From contig NZ_CP072876.1 in the NCBI RefSeq assembly GCF_017968845.1, forward strand, positions 930,001 to 994,000: a stretch of DNA of 64,000 nt, written 5' to 3'. Under the pieces are notes generated by a model. It saw only the letters and a list, made by a program, of their open reading frames with translations, was not told where the DNA came from and made no database searches. The position numbers were made by a program, and so were the translations under genes. Source of the DNA: Microbacterium sp. NIBRBAC000506063. Lineage in GTDB: Bacteria; Actinomycetota; Actinomycetes; Actinomycetales; Microbacteriaceae. This document shows positions 32,245 to 44,649 of the stretch, one piece after another (the stretch's first letter is position 1; the number at the start of each line of letters is the position of its first letter).

Positions 32245-32831
32245 CGGCCACCCCCGTCGCTCGACGGTCCTTCGTCGCCATCGGTCTCACCGGTGATGCG
32301 CGGGGATGCCGCGGCATCCGACCCGGCGACGAGGGGCGTGTTCACCGGCGCATCGTCGTGGATGGCGGGGTGGTCGCGCATGTGCAGGACGGTGATGGGC
32401 GCCGTGTTGACGTCGATGAAGTCGGTCGTGGCGTCTTCGTCCTCCTCGTCGCCCTCGTCGTCCATGAGGTCTTCTTCTTCGTCGGTGCGCTCGCGCAGGG
32501 CGATGTCCTCCTCGTCGTCCTCGACGGTGTCGGCGTGACCGAGCTGCCACGAGCGGTAGATGAGCGCGAGCAGGAACGCGGTGATCGCGAAGGTGATGAC
32601 GATCGCGGTGAGCGTGAGCGCCTGCGGGAGCGGATCGGTGATGGCCTCCTCTTCCCCGTAGAACGGAGCGCGCCCGGGCACGCCCATGACGATCAGCAGC
32701 AGCAGGTTCGCGGCATTGCCCAGCAGGAGGAAGCCGAAGAGGACGCGTGTGAGGCTGCGCTCGAGCATCGCGTAGACGCCGCAGGCGAACAGGACCGCCA
32801 TGATGATGATCAGGACCAGCGAGACATCCAT
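32241..32831 (-). CDS. mrpC: Mrp cation/proton antiporter subunit C with acidic tail
   Basis: Complete, 196 residues. The first ~110 are a NuoK-like subunit with three membrane helices (LIIIMAVLFACGVYAMLERS, LLLGNAANLLLLIVMG, TAIVITFAITAFLLALIYRS). The remaining ~80 residues are an intensely acidic, probably disordered cytosolic tail (TDEEEDLMDDEGDEEDEDA) that ordinary MrpC proteins lack or have only briefly. It starts 8 bases after the mrpA stop. The tail might bind cations or tune the antiporter by pH, which is inference. Confidence 0.93.
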   Translation of the reverse strand: MDVSLVLIIIMAVLFACGVYAMLERSLTRVLFGFLLLGNAANLLLLIVMGVPGRAPFYGEEEAITDPLPQALTLTAIVITFAITAFLLALIYRSWQLGHADTVEDDEEDIALRERTDEEEDLMDDEGDEEDEDATTDFIDVNTAPITVLHMRDHPAIHDDAPVNTPLVAGSDAAASPRITGETDGDEGPSSDGGGR

Positions 32832-32838
32832 CAGATGC

Positions 32839-35757
<2,919 letters not shown>

Positions 35758-35875
35758 GGAAGGCTCCTCAATGCTCGTCGGCCGGATGGCGCTGGCGGGC
35801 TGTGTTCGGATCTATTTTACGGGGACGCCGGAACCTTCCGTGTCCGGTTTCCCCCGATTGCGCTCAGCGCGGACG

Positions 35876-36942
35876 TCAGCGCGGTGCCGGAGCGGTCGTG
35901 GAACCGGCCCGGAAGCGGCAGGTGAAGTGCACCGACTCGCCCGCCTGACCCGCGAGCATGGCGGCGATCTGCGCCCCGGCGGCGCGCCCCTTCTCGGTCG
36001 CCGGCTGCACGCTCGTGGTGAGCATATGCGCCCCCAGCCCGTCGACGCGCACGCCGTCGAACCCCGTGACGCTGAGGTCTTCCGGCACGCGCAGACCGCG
36101 ATCCTCCGCGGCACGGATGACGCCGGCGGCGAGCATGTCGCTCTGCGCCAGGATCGCGGTCGGGCGCGGATCGGCATCCAGCAGCGTCCCGGCGGCGATC
36201 ACGCCCTCGTCGATCGAGCTCGCCGCAGCCGAGAGCACGCGGGCTTCGGGGAAGACGCCCCGGATGCCGGCGAGCCGCTGGATCGCCGGAGCGACGGTGG
36301 CCCGGGCGAGACGTTCGGGTGAGACCGGTCCGCGCCGGCGACCGACGTCCAGCGGCAGCGTGACGACCGCGACCTCCCGATGCCCAAGTTCACGGACGTG
36401 CCGGGCGATGCCGGCGGCGGCCTCGGCATTGTCGAGGGTGATCTGCGGGACGGCGTCGCCGGCGTCGCCCTCGATGACGACGAGCGGGAGCCGGCGGGCG
36501 CGGACGATGTCGAGGGATTCCCGGGTCGCGGTGCTGCAGCCGAGGAGGACCGCCGCGTCGATGGGCGCGGTGGTCAGCGCCGCACCGCCGGGCTTGTGCG
36601 GTTCGTCGCGCAGCAGCAGCACGTCGGCGCCCGCCGAGGCGAGACCGTCGGTGAGCCCGTCCATGGTCGCGATCGTCACCGGATCAAGGAAGGTGCGCCG
36701 CAGGGCGCCCTCGAGCACGACGGCGACGATGCCGCTGCGGCCGGTGCGCAGGGAGGCAGCGAGCGGGTCGGGTCCGGCGTAGCCGAGATCGGATGCCGCA
36801 GCCAGGACACGGTCGCGCGTGGCATCCGACACCTTCGCCTTGCCGCTGAAGACGACCGACGCCGTCGACGGCGAGACGCCGGCCGCGCGGGCGACGTCGG
36901 AGATCGTCGGACGACGCGGGGCGGGGGTTCCGTCGCAGCCAT
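35876..36942 (-). CDS. LacI-family transcriptional regulator
   Basis: A DNA-binding domain (PTISDVARAAGVSPSTASVVF, hinge TRDRVLAAASDLGY) is followed by a periplasmic-binding-like effector domain (GIVAVVLEGALRRTFLDP, LSVTGFDGVRVDGLG). Two starts are possible. An unbroken frame reaches ATG 36994, but ATG 36942 (MAATEPPPR) gives a normal LacI N-terminus if one C is restored near 36925; I prefer 36942 because the palindromic operator at 36974 then lies in the promoter rather than inside codons 2-7. It is divergent from the MFS transporter, which it probably represses. Confidence 0.88.
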
Positions 36943-36973
36943 TCTCCGAGGATAGCGCGGCGCCGTTTCGCGG

Positions 36974-36989
36974 ATCGAATCGATTCGAT
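36974..36989. promoter_or_regulatory. 16-bp perfect palindrome, candidate LacI-type operator
   Basis: ATCGAATCGATTCGAT is a perfect dyad with a central CG, the hallmark of LacI-family operators. It lies between the LacI gene and the MFS gene (GTG at 37001), so one bound dimer could repress both. Confidence 0.65.
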
Positions 36990-37000
36990 AACATGGTCGC

Positions 37001-38234
37001 GTGAATCCTCCCTCACCCGCTCCCAGTACGTGCGCTGGCGTACGGCGATCTTCGCGATCTTCCTCACCAGTGGTCTCTCGATCGCCACCTGGGCGTCGCG
37101 GCTCCCCGACATCAAGCTCAGCCTCGGCGTCGAGAACTCCGAGGTGGGGATGCTCCTTCTGGGGATGGGCATCGCCTCGATCACCGGCATCTCCACGAGC
37201 CCCGCGGTCATGGCCCGCCTGGGCGCGCGACGCGGCATGCTCGTGATGATGCTCCTCTTCGGGCTCGGCGTGGCACTCATCGGCCTGGGCACGACGGTGC
37301 TCGCCTCCTACCCGCTCGTCGTCCTCGGACTCGTGCTGTTCGGCTACGGGAACGGATGCGTCGACGTCATGATGAACGTCGAGGCCACCGCGATCGAGCA
37401 GCACGCCGGCCGGACGATCCTCCCCTTTTCCACGCCTTCTTCAGCTTCGGCACCGTCATCGGCGCCGGGATCGGTTGGCTCGCCGCCGGCATGCAGGTCA
37501 CCGTCGGCATCCACGCCTTCGTGATCGCCGCCGCGATCTGGGCGATCGCCCTCCTCAGCATCGCGAACGTGCCCGACCGCGAAGAGGTGCTCGATCCCGC
37601 GGAGGGCGGGAAGGCGCGCGCCTGGCGCGAGAAGATGCGGGACGCCCTGGCGGCATGGCGGGAGCCGCGCACCTATGCACTGGGCGTCATCATGCTCGGC
37701 ATGGCCTTCGCCGAGGGCGGCGCGAACGATTGGCTCGCCCTGGGCGTCAGCGAGGACCACGGCGGCGGGCCGGCGCTGGGCGCCGCGGCGCTCACGGTCT
37801 TCTCGGTGTGCATGACGCTCGTGCGCATCATCGGCGGGCCGCTCGTGGACCGCTTCGGCCGTGTGGCCGTGCTGCGGCTGCTGTCGGTCGCGGCGGCCGG
37901 GGGCATCCTGCTGTTCATCCTCGCACCGAGCATGCCGTTGGTGTTCCTGGGAGCCGCACTCTGGGGCATCGGCGCCTCGCTCGGGTTCCCGCTGGGCATG
38001 TCCGCCGCCGCCGACGACCCGACCAAGGCCGCCGCGCGCGTGAGCGCCGCATCGACGATCGGCTACATCGCCTTCCTCGGCGGGCCGCCCATACTCGGCC
38101 TCATCAGCGATCACATCGGACTGCTGAACACGCTGTACATCCTCGTCGTGCTCATCGTCGCCTCCGGGTTCGCCTCCGGCGCCGCCAAGCCCCTCCCGGG
38201 CACGCGACGCCCGGACGGCCAGCTCGTGAAGTAG
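37001..38234 (+). CDS. MFS transporter
   Basis: About 411 residues with 12 membrane helices after two repairs (near 37020 and 37430). The N-terminus reads MNPPSPAP then YVRWRTAIFAIFLTSG; GTG 37030 is the alternative start. FGYGNGCVDVMMNVEATAIE and FHAFFSFGTVIGAGIGWL are typical of the YbjJ/FucP-like branch of the superfamily. A second-half signature GGPLVDRFGRVAVLRLL is the loop 8-9 equivalent of the MFS motif. Substrate unknown; the divergent LacI regulator points to a sugar or sugar-like effector. Confidence 0.9.
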
Positions 38235-38237
38235 GTC

Positions 38238-38615
38238 TCAGCGCACCGGCAGCAGGCGCCGCGGCGGCCCCTCGAGGCGGGCCACGGCGACCTTCACCTC
38301 GGTGAGCTCGTGCTCGACCCGGGTGAGCCCGTCCTCGACACGGGTGAAGCGGGCGTCGACACGGGTGAAGCGGGCGTCGATCTTGGCCTCCAGGGAGTCG
38401 ATCCGGGCGTCGGATGCCGCGAGCCGGGCGTCCATCTTCGCGTTCATCGCATCGAATTTCGCGTCCACCGCCACGTTCATGGCGTGGAATCGTGCGTCCA
38501 CCGCATCGAATCTCGCATCCATGCGCGTGAGGAACCAGCCGAACGCACCGAAGAGCGCGATCAGCATCGTCGCCCCGGTGGCGATCATCGTGACGATCTC
38601 GGCGGACACGTACAT
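38238..38615 (-). CDS. Membrane-anchored heptad-repeat coiled-coil protein
   Basis: Complete, 125 residues. One N-terminal membrane helix (residues ~8-28, VTMIATGATMLIALFGAFGWF) is followed by about 80 residues of 7-residue repeats of the type DARFxxV/DARFTRV, predicting a long parallel coiled coil, and an arginine-rich end. No enzyme motif. Similar small proteins are often annotated hypothetical. It lies between the MFS gene, whose stop it nearly touches, and nucS. Confidence 0.75.
   Translation of the reverse strand: MYVSAEIVTMIATGATMLIALFGAFGWFLTRMDARFDAVDARFHAMNVAVDAKFDAMNAKMDARLAASDARIDSLEAKIDARFTRVDARFTRVEDGLTRVEHELTEVKVAVARLEGPPRRLLPVR
38340..38381. repeat. Tandem 21-bp repeat within the coiled-coil gene
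   Basis: acgggtgaagcgggcgtcga plus one base occurs twice in direct succession (38340-38360, 38361-38381). Each copy encodes one DARFTRV heptad, indicating that the coiled coil grew by in-frame duplication. Confidence 0.8.
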
Positions 38616-38773
38616 GCCTCCATTCTCCCCGGATTCCCGGGGTTGTCACGACTGTATGCCGCGTCATGGACTCTCGCGCGGCTCGCCGTCGCGAGAGAAC
38701 GAAAGATGTGCACAACGCACGTGAGGAGCCTCACTGTGCAGAAGTGATCGCGGCATCCGATTAGGCTCGATGC

Positions 38774-39467
38774 GTGCGCCTCGTCATCGCCCGCTGCTCC
38801 GTCGACTACACGGGGCGCCTCCACGCCCACCTGCCTCTGGCGACCCGCCTGCTCGTGCACAAGGGCGACGGGAGTCTTCTCGTGCACTCCGACGGCGGCT
38901 CCTACAAGCCGCTGAACTGGATGAGCCCGCCCTGCCGCCTCGAGACCGAGACGCCGTCGGAGGACGAGCTCGGCGCCGGCGTCGTGGAAGTCTGGCGCGT
39001 CACCCACCAGAAGACCGGCGACGCGCTGCGCGTGCAGATCTACGAGGTCGTCCACGACTCCTCGCATGAGCTGGGCGTGGACCCCGGACTCCAGAAGGAC
39101 GGCGTCGAGGCCGATCTGCAGCGCCTGCTCGCCGAGCAGGTCGATCTCGTCGCCGACGGCGCGACCCTCGTGCGCCGCGAGTTCCCGACCGCGATCGGCC
39201 CGGTCGATCTGCTCGTGCGTGACGCGGAGGGCGCCGCGATCGCCGTCGAGGTCAAGCGGCGCGGCGACATCGACGGCGTCGAGCAGCTCACCCGCTATCT
39301 CGAGCTCCTCGGCCGTGACCCGCACCTCGCCCCGTCCAGGGCGTCTTCGCCGCGCAGGAGATCAAGCCGCAGGCGCGCGTGCTCGCCGAGGACCGGGGCA
39401 TCCGCTGCCTCGTGCTCGACTACGAGGAGATGAAGGGCATCGAGTCGGGCATCCCCGGCTGTTCTGA
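38774..39467 (+). CDS. nucS: Endonuclease NucS
   Basis: 231 residues after two repairs (near 39340 and 39460). The N-terminal DNA-binding domain begins [16 protein letters not shown] at GTG 38774. The C-terminal nuclease domain has [10 protein letters not shown]6-IAVEVKRRG, the D-ExK catalytic core, and YLELLGRDP. The last residues restore to GIPGLF, and NucS proteins typically end in a short motif that contacts the beta clamp. NucS cuts both strands at mismatches and replaces MutS/MutL repair in actinobacteria. Confidence 0.95.
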
Positions 39468-39486
39468 GCGACGCACACCGGCCAGG

Positions 39487-39947
39487 TCACGACGTCTCGC
39501 AAGTGAAGGCGAACGATGTAGGCAGCAGCTCCCCCGTCGCCTCCGAGCGCAGATCGGTCAGGCCCGCCACTCGTGTCTCGGTCTCGCGCGTCAGCGAGAC
39601 CTTCTCCGCCGACACCCACTCCACGCCATCTGCGAGCCGGATCATCAGCACCCGGCTGCCTCCGGCGGCACGGAAGCCGAAGGTCACTCCCGCATCCAAC
39701 GCTCCCACACCCGAAATCGACACAGTCTCGTCATCGTCGATGCTGCAGTCCTCACTCGGGCTGACACGAACCCCTCGTTGCCCATGATGATGTGGTTCGG
39801 CACGTATTCACCCGCCGCCCCAGCAGGTGCCTCCGACGGCACCGCCGACGACTCCCCGGCTGCCGGCGCAGTCGATGCCGCACATCCAGCGAGCACGACG
39901 ACGCCGACGGCCGCGATCACGACGGCGGGAAGCGCGAGCCTGCTCAC
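39487..39947 (-). CDS. Small lipoprotein, unknown function
   Basis: About 153 residues after one repair near 39765. It has a lipoprotein signal peptide with lipobox VLAGC near residue 22 and a serine/alanine/proline-rich linker. The C-terminal ~90 residues ([36 protein letters not shown]) look beta-rich, with two Cys ([14 protein letters not shown]). The start overlaps the stop of the upstream lipoprotein gene by four bases. Convergent with nucS. Family not recognised. Confidence 0.72.
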
Positions 39948-40440
39948 TGTTCGCGCTCCTGCACCATGACCGTCATACCCAGCTCCGACGCGTCCTGGAG
40001 AAGCATCACTCCGACCGCATATATGTCGTTCTCATACAGTGAGACGCTGAGCACTCCTCCCATGTCTCCCTCGCTCTGATCGACGAAGCCCTCCTGTGCG
40101 AGACGTGTCAGGTAGTCATCGTGCGCTTCGACCCGCGAGAGCGAAACGGTCAGCATCCACGTCTGGAGATCATCCTCGGTGGCGCTGAACGCCGCCGTCA
40201 CTTCGCCGTCGGGGAGCGGCACCGAGGCCGGGAAACCCTCCGGAACCCCGGCAGAGAAGAGACCGTCGATATCGACGCCCGTCTCCGACTCGACCAGCTG
40301 CTCGATGGCGCCTTCCATAAGTTTCTCCTGCACACCCTCAACGGCGTCCTTGATGGGGTTGCCGCACCCCGTGACCCCCATCGCGACGACTACCCCGCCA
40401 CCACGACACCGACAGCTCGCGACATTCTGCGCAGCTTCAC
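39944..40440 (-). CDS. Small lipoprotein, unknown function
   Basis: About 165 residues from GTG 40440 ([11 protein letters not shown]) after one repair near 40395; an uninterrupted but less natural frame would start at 40507. The signal peptide ends in lipobox MGVTGC. The mature part starts [20 protein letters not shown] and contains [23 protein letters not shown], a pattern seen in actinobacterial lipoproteins of unknown role. Translationally coupled to the next lipoprotein gene by a 4-base overlap. The two may act as a pair at the outer face of the membrane. Confidence 0.72.
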
Positions 40441-40597
40441 AACACCCTCCGCCCTGGTCGCAGACCTCCCGCGACCAGGTCCACGGTATCGAGGGCTCTG
40501 TGTGCACGATTAACGTCCTCTTTAATGTCTACGAGGTATCGTCGGAGTCGATGTCCGCCGACCCCGTCTTCCGCTTTCACTTCTCTCGCAAAGGAGT

Positions 40598-40643
40598 CCG
40601 AGGTCGCATCCAGGCCGCCAGGCACGACTGGATGCGACCTCGG
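40598..40643. repeat. Perfect 16-bp inverted repeat before the SARP-like gene
   Basis: ccgaggtcgcatccag (40598-40613) pairs exactly with ctggatgcgacctcgg (40628-40643) across a 14-base loop. It lies 23 bases before the first possible start of the regulator gene. It might be a terminator, an attenuator or the scar of an event that removed the 5' part of that gene. The surrounding 40441-40666 has no convincing gene. Confidence 0.7.
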
Positions 40644-40666
40644 AATCGGATCATGCGACGCGTACT

Positions 40667-42521
40667 GTGCTCTACGCCGAACTCGCCGCGTGCCTGGCCG
40701 CAACCGACCCGGAGGCAGCAGCAGACCCGGCGCGCCTGGCCGCGCGAGAAGCACGATTGGCAGATGATGAGCGCTCGCTGGCCTACGGCCTGATCGCCGA
40801 ATGCGTGAGCGACCTCAGCTCTGCGAGCGTCGAACGCCGAAGGAGCATCGCCGAGGAGGTCACCGTGATCGCGCGTCGATGCGGCCTGAACGACCTCGCC
40901 GCAACCGCCGAGTTCTTCCGTCTCAGCTCCTTGGCGGAACTCGGCAAGATCACCGACCTAGACCACGCCCTCGGCACGAGCGACTCCGGATCGTCCGTGA
41001 GCCGGTACGCAGCCTGGTTCCGCTGCATGCGAGCCACGCTGGACGGACAGGCCGACCGTGCCGAGCAGCTGGCCTACGATGCCCGTGCCGTCGCCAGCGC
41101 GGAGCATGACCCCGATGCCGATGGAGTGCTCGTCGGTCAGCTGGCCATCATCCGGTGGATGCAGGGACGGGTGACCGAACTTGAGAAGGACTTTCTGGAT
41201 CGCAAACAGGTGTACCCGGCTGAACCGATCTGGGCGATCACGCTCGCATGGATGTGGCTCGCGCAGGGGCGCCGTAGCGCGGCGCGAGCGCTGGTCGACT
41301 CGCTACCGCCCGTTGACGGGCTCCTCAAGGACCGCAATTGGCTCGCCAGCGTGTGCATCCTCGCGGTCGTCGCAACCGAGCTGGGAGAGCGGAAGATCGC
41401 CGAAGACGCGCGCCGGACGCTGCTGCCCTATCGCACCCACGTGACGACCATCGGCCTCGGTGTCACCTGCTGGGGAACGGTCGCCCGCCCGCTGGCCCTG
41501 ACCGCCGAGCTCCTCGGGGACACCACCGCGGCGGTTGATCACTATCGTGAGGCGATCGAGATCAGTGCCCGCATCGGGGCCCATGCCTGGCTCGCTGAGG
41601 CACAGTGCGAACTCGCCGCACTGCTCCTGCGAGTACAGGACCCTCCCCCGACGAAGCACTCGAGCTTGCCACCGAGTCCATCTCCACCGCTCGTGCGCTT
41701 CACCTCCATGGCGTCGACGAAGCCGCCGCCCATGTGCTGGCTCAACTGCACCAGCGATCGCGCCGACATCGGCCGCCGCCTTCAGCGGAGACGACACCGC
41801 GCATTCAGGTGCTGGGAGGATTCAGCGTCGTTCCGATCTCTGGCGAGGCACCTCCGTGGCAGTCGCGAAAGGCCCGTCAGATCTTGAAGATCCTCGTCGG
41901 CCGACGCGGCATCGCCATCCCCCGCGACACGCTCATCGACCTGCTGTGGCCGGACGAAGCACCTAGTCGGGTGGCCAACCGCTTCGCTGTTGCGATCGCC
42001 GCCGTACGTCGTGCGCTCGATCCGGATCGCACGCGCGCCTCTGACGCCTATGTTCTCACCACGGACGGGCGGTATCGCTTCGCGCTGATGAGATCTGGGT
42101 CGATGCCGAGCACTTTCTCGAGCATGCCGCTCTTGCAATGTCGTCACGCTCGCCCGCTCCGGCTCGCGCTGAACAGCTGCGGCACGCCCTTGGGCTCTAT
42201 CACGGAGAGGCCCTCGTTGAGGATGCGTCCGCGTTATGGGCCGAGCGCCTGCGCCGGGACGTGCATGTGGCCTACTTCGCCTGTGCGCATCAACTCGCCG
42301 AAGCATCAGTGGAGTTCGGTGACCACTATGCCCGCGCCGAGGCCTACCAGAGCATCCTCGTCATCGATGAGTACGACCAGCGTGCCCACCTTGGGCTGAT
42401 CGATGCCCTCTCGCGCCTCGGCGCCCACGGCCACGTCACTCGCGCCCGCGCCCAGTACGTCTCGCGCATGGCTGACCTTGGAATCGATGCGGATTCGAGC
42501 CCGGCCACGGTCGATGCCTAG
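40667..42521 (+). CDS. TPR and SARP/BTAD-domain regulator lacking an N-terminal ATPase
   Basis: About 618 residues after two repairs (near 41645 and 42090). Residues 1-370 are TPR-like helices (VLYAELAACLAATDPEAA at the very start). Then an OmpR-type winged helix (RIQVLGGFSVVPISG, IPRDTLIDLLWPD) and a BTAD helical domain (LGLYHGEALVEDASALWAERL) complete the protein. In related activators this TPR region usually follows an AAA+/NACHT-like ATPase, and the DNA-binding part is at one end of the chain. No ATPase is found upstream, and the first residues look like the middle of a TPR, so the gene is probably truncated at its 5' end. GTG 40667 is a formal start only. Confidence 0.75.
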
Positions 42522-42530
42522 GCTGGAAGC

Positions 42531-43196
42531 GTGCTCCACTCCCCTACACCTGCATCCTCTGGGACGTCGACGGAACGATCGCGGACGCCACACCCGGCAT
42601 CTTCCCGCGTCTGCGCGAGGTCCTCACCTCCTACGGCCTCCCCGACCCGGATCCGGCCACCCTCGCGCGGTGGGTCGGACCGCCCATGTTCGAGTCGTTC
42701 CAGGTGCTGGCCGGCATGGACCCGGCCCAGGCGCTGGAAGCGCTCGCCCGCTATCGGGAGCTGGCCGCGCGTGACGGCTATGCGGCATCCGTCGACATCT
42801 ACCCGGGCGTCCCGGAGGTGATCCGGGCCGTGGCCGCGGCGGGGATCCCGCAGTCGACGGCGAGTACGAAGCCTGAGAATCAGGTCGCCGCGATCCTCGA
42901 GCACTACGGTCTGATCGATTCCTTCACCGCGATCGCCGGCGCACGCCCCGGTGTCGAGGGGAACGCCGACGGCAAGGCCGACGTCATCGGCTGGGCGCTC
43001 GAGCGGCTCGCGGCCGCGGGGCGGATGTGTCTGCGCCGGTGCTCATCGGCGACCGGCACCACGACATCGAGGGGCGGCGGAGCACGGCATCCCGGTGATC
43101 TTCTCCTCGTGGGGCTTCGGCACCGCCGACGAGGGCGAGCCGGCGGACTTCCGCGCGGCCGACGCCGAGGAGCTGCACACGCTGCTGCTGCGCTGA
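42531..43196 (+). CDS. HAD-family hydrolase (phosphoglycolate phosphatase-like)
   Basis: 222 residues after three repairs (near 42545, 43025, 43075). Motif I is ILWDVDGTIADATPG (nucleophile and acid Asp). A helical cap follows (PPMFESFQVLAGMDP). Motif II/III residues appear in STASTKPENQ and GKADVIGWAL, and motif IV in VLIGDRHHDIEG. GTG 42531 lies 9 bases after the regulator stop, so the two may be co-transcribed. It probably dephosphorylates a small phosphorylated metabolite. Confidence 0.88.
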
Positions 43197-43210
43197 GCGC
43201 TCAACGCACA

Positions 43211-43253
43211 GACTCCCCGCCGCAGGCACGATCAGCGCCCGGGCGAGGGAGTC
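43211..43253. terminator. Bidirectional terminator-like hairpin
   Basis: gactccc (43211-43217) pairs with gggagtc (43247-43253), and adjacent cgcc/ggcg extends the stem past one bulge. It lies in the 76-bp gap between the convergent HAD phosphatase and cold-shock genes. Confidence 0.45.
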
Positions 43254-43272
43254 GGTGTGAAGCAGCGCCGCC

Positions 43273-43479
43273 TCAGAGAGGGCGGATGTTCTCGGCCTGC
43301 AGGCCCTTGGGGCCCTGCGCCACGTCGAACTCGACGCGCTGATTCTCGTCGAGCGAGCGGTAGCCGCTGGACTGGATGGCGGAGTAGTGCGCGAAGACAT
43401 CGGCACCACCGTCGTCAGGGGAGATGAAGCCGAAGCCCTTCTCCGAGTTGAACCACTTAACCGTGCCCTGGGTACTCAT
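43273..43479 (-). CDS. Cold-shock protein (CspA family)
   Basis: Complete, 68 residues: a single OB-fold cold-shock domain with RNP1 KGFGFI and RNP2 VFAHYSAI, beginning [19 protein letters not shown]. It binds single-stranded RNA or DNA as an RNA chaperone. The upstream ~290 bases hold no gene and, as is usual for csp genes, probably include a long structured leader. Confidence 0.97.
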   Translation of the reverse strand: MSTQGTVKWFNSEKGFGFISPDDGGADVFAHYSAIQSSGYRSLDENQRVEFDVAQGPKGLQAENIRPL

Positions 43480-43767
43480 GTACTGCCGTTCTGCTGTGTG
43501 CTATGCCGACGCAGGATGCGCTGACGGTGCTAACGCTAGCCGAGTGCTCGCCTCGGGCAACAGTCGGATGACGAAGGTAATCCAAATGTTGCAGAACGGT
43601 CCGGGAATTAAGCGGCCCTCACCGCGGGGGAGCGATGAGGGCCAAAGACGACCGGAGGGGGCGTCGAAGAAAAGACTAACCCATTTTCGGGTCGCTTGTC
43701 CCCATATGGGGACATTGTGGAAACTACGTACACCGGATGCCGCGACTCCCTCTGAGAGGATCGAATC
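43480..43767. other. Gene-free leader/promoter region between csp and the thioesterase gene
   Basis: 288 bases of divergent intergenic DNA, visibly less GC-rich than its surroundings (for example tccaaatgttgcag and ggaattaa). It must hold the promoters of the cold-shock gene (left) and the thioesterase gene (right). No stable repeat or second gene was found. Confidence 0.5.
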
Positions 43768-44550
43768 GTGACCGCGCCGAGCTATTTCCACCGCCTCTCC
43801 GAGACCCGCTTCCAGCCGACCGAGCACGTCGGCGGCGCCTGGAATCCCGCCGAGCAGCACATCGCACCGACGATCGGATTGCTCGCCCATCTGGTCGAGG
43901 CCGACCATGCACAGCGACGCGACGGGCATCTGCGCCTGGCGCGGGTCGCCTACGAGATCCTGGGGGTGCTGACGCTCGATCCCGTGGACGTCACCCTGCG
44001 CGTCATCCGCCCGGGCCGCACGATCGAGCTCGTCGAGGCCGAGCTCAGTCAGCACGGACGCACCGCGGTGATCCTGCGCGCCTGGCTGCTGCAGCGGATC
44101 GACACCGCCGCGATCGCGGGGAGCGCCTTCGACCCTCTGCCGACCCTGGGGGAGATGCCGGCCGACGATTTCGACGAGAAGTGGCCGGGGGATTCGTCCG
44201 CACGATGGAGGTGCGGCGCCTCGCGCTCGGCGCCGGGCGATCGCAGTGCTGGATCCGCTCCCGTCTCGCACTGCTGGACGGCGAGGGCGTCTCGCCCACG
44301 GCCCGGCTGCTCGGCGCGATCGACATCTCCAACGGCCTGACCCGCGCGTGGATCCGCGGCGGGTGGCCTTCCCGAACGTCGACTTCAGCGCGAGCCTCGT
44401 GCGCGACGCGGTGCCCGGCTGGGTCGGCCTGGACATCCGCGTGTCCTTCGGGCCCGACGGCACCGGCCTCACCGAGACCGTCCTGCACGACGAGCAGGGC
44501 CCCTCGGCTCGCTCTCGCAGACCCTGACGCTGCGTCCGCTGTCGGGCTGA
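43768..44550 (+). CDS. Acyl-CoA thioesterase family protein (TesB-like double hotdog)
   Basis: About 261 residues after three repairs (near 44190, 44350, 44500), giving the ending [15 protein letters not shown] and TGA 44548-44550. It shows [23 protein letters not shown] in the first hotdog helix, [21 protein letters not shown], and in the second half [14 protein letters not shown] and [26 protein letters not shown]. The D-x-SNG/ PNVD pattern is that of actinobacterial thioesterase-family proteins. It probably hydrolyses acyl-CoA in the cytoplasm. Start is GTG 43768. Confidence 0.82.
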
Positions 44551-44604
44551 GCCGCGTCACGTTTCGCGGACGTTGTCCCGATTCGCTGACGTTCTGCCCC
44601 GGAT

Positions 44605-44639
44605 CGTCCGCAGATCGGGCCCGCGTCCGCAGATCGGGC
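44605..44639. repeat. Direct repeat cgtccgcagatcgggc, two copies
   Basis: The 16-mer occurs at 44605-44620 and 44624-44639, in the 99-bp gap between the convergent thioesterase and xylB genes. Fifteen bases of the same word recur, inverted, at 55232-55246 in another convergent junction. Confidence 0.75.
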
Positions 44640-44649
44640 GGCACCCGAC

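Noticed and set aside
38340..38381. Possible CRISPR-like repeats
   Set aside because: The 21-bp units are contiguous with no spacers and encode heptads of a coiled coil.
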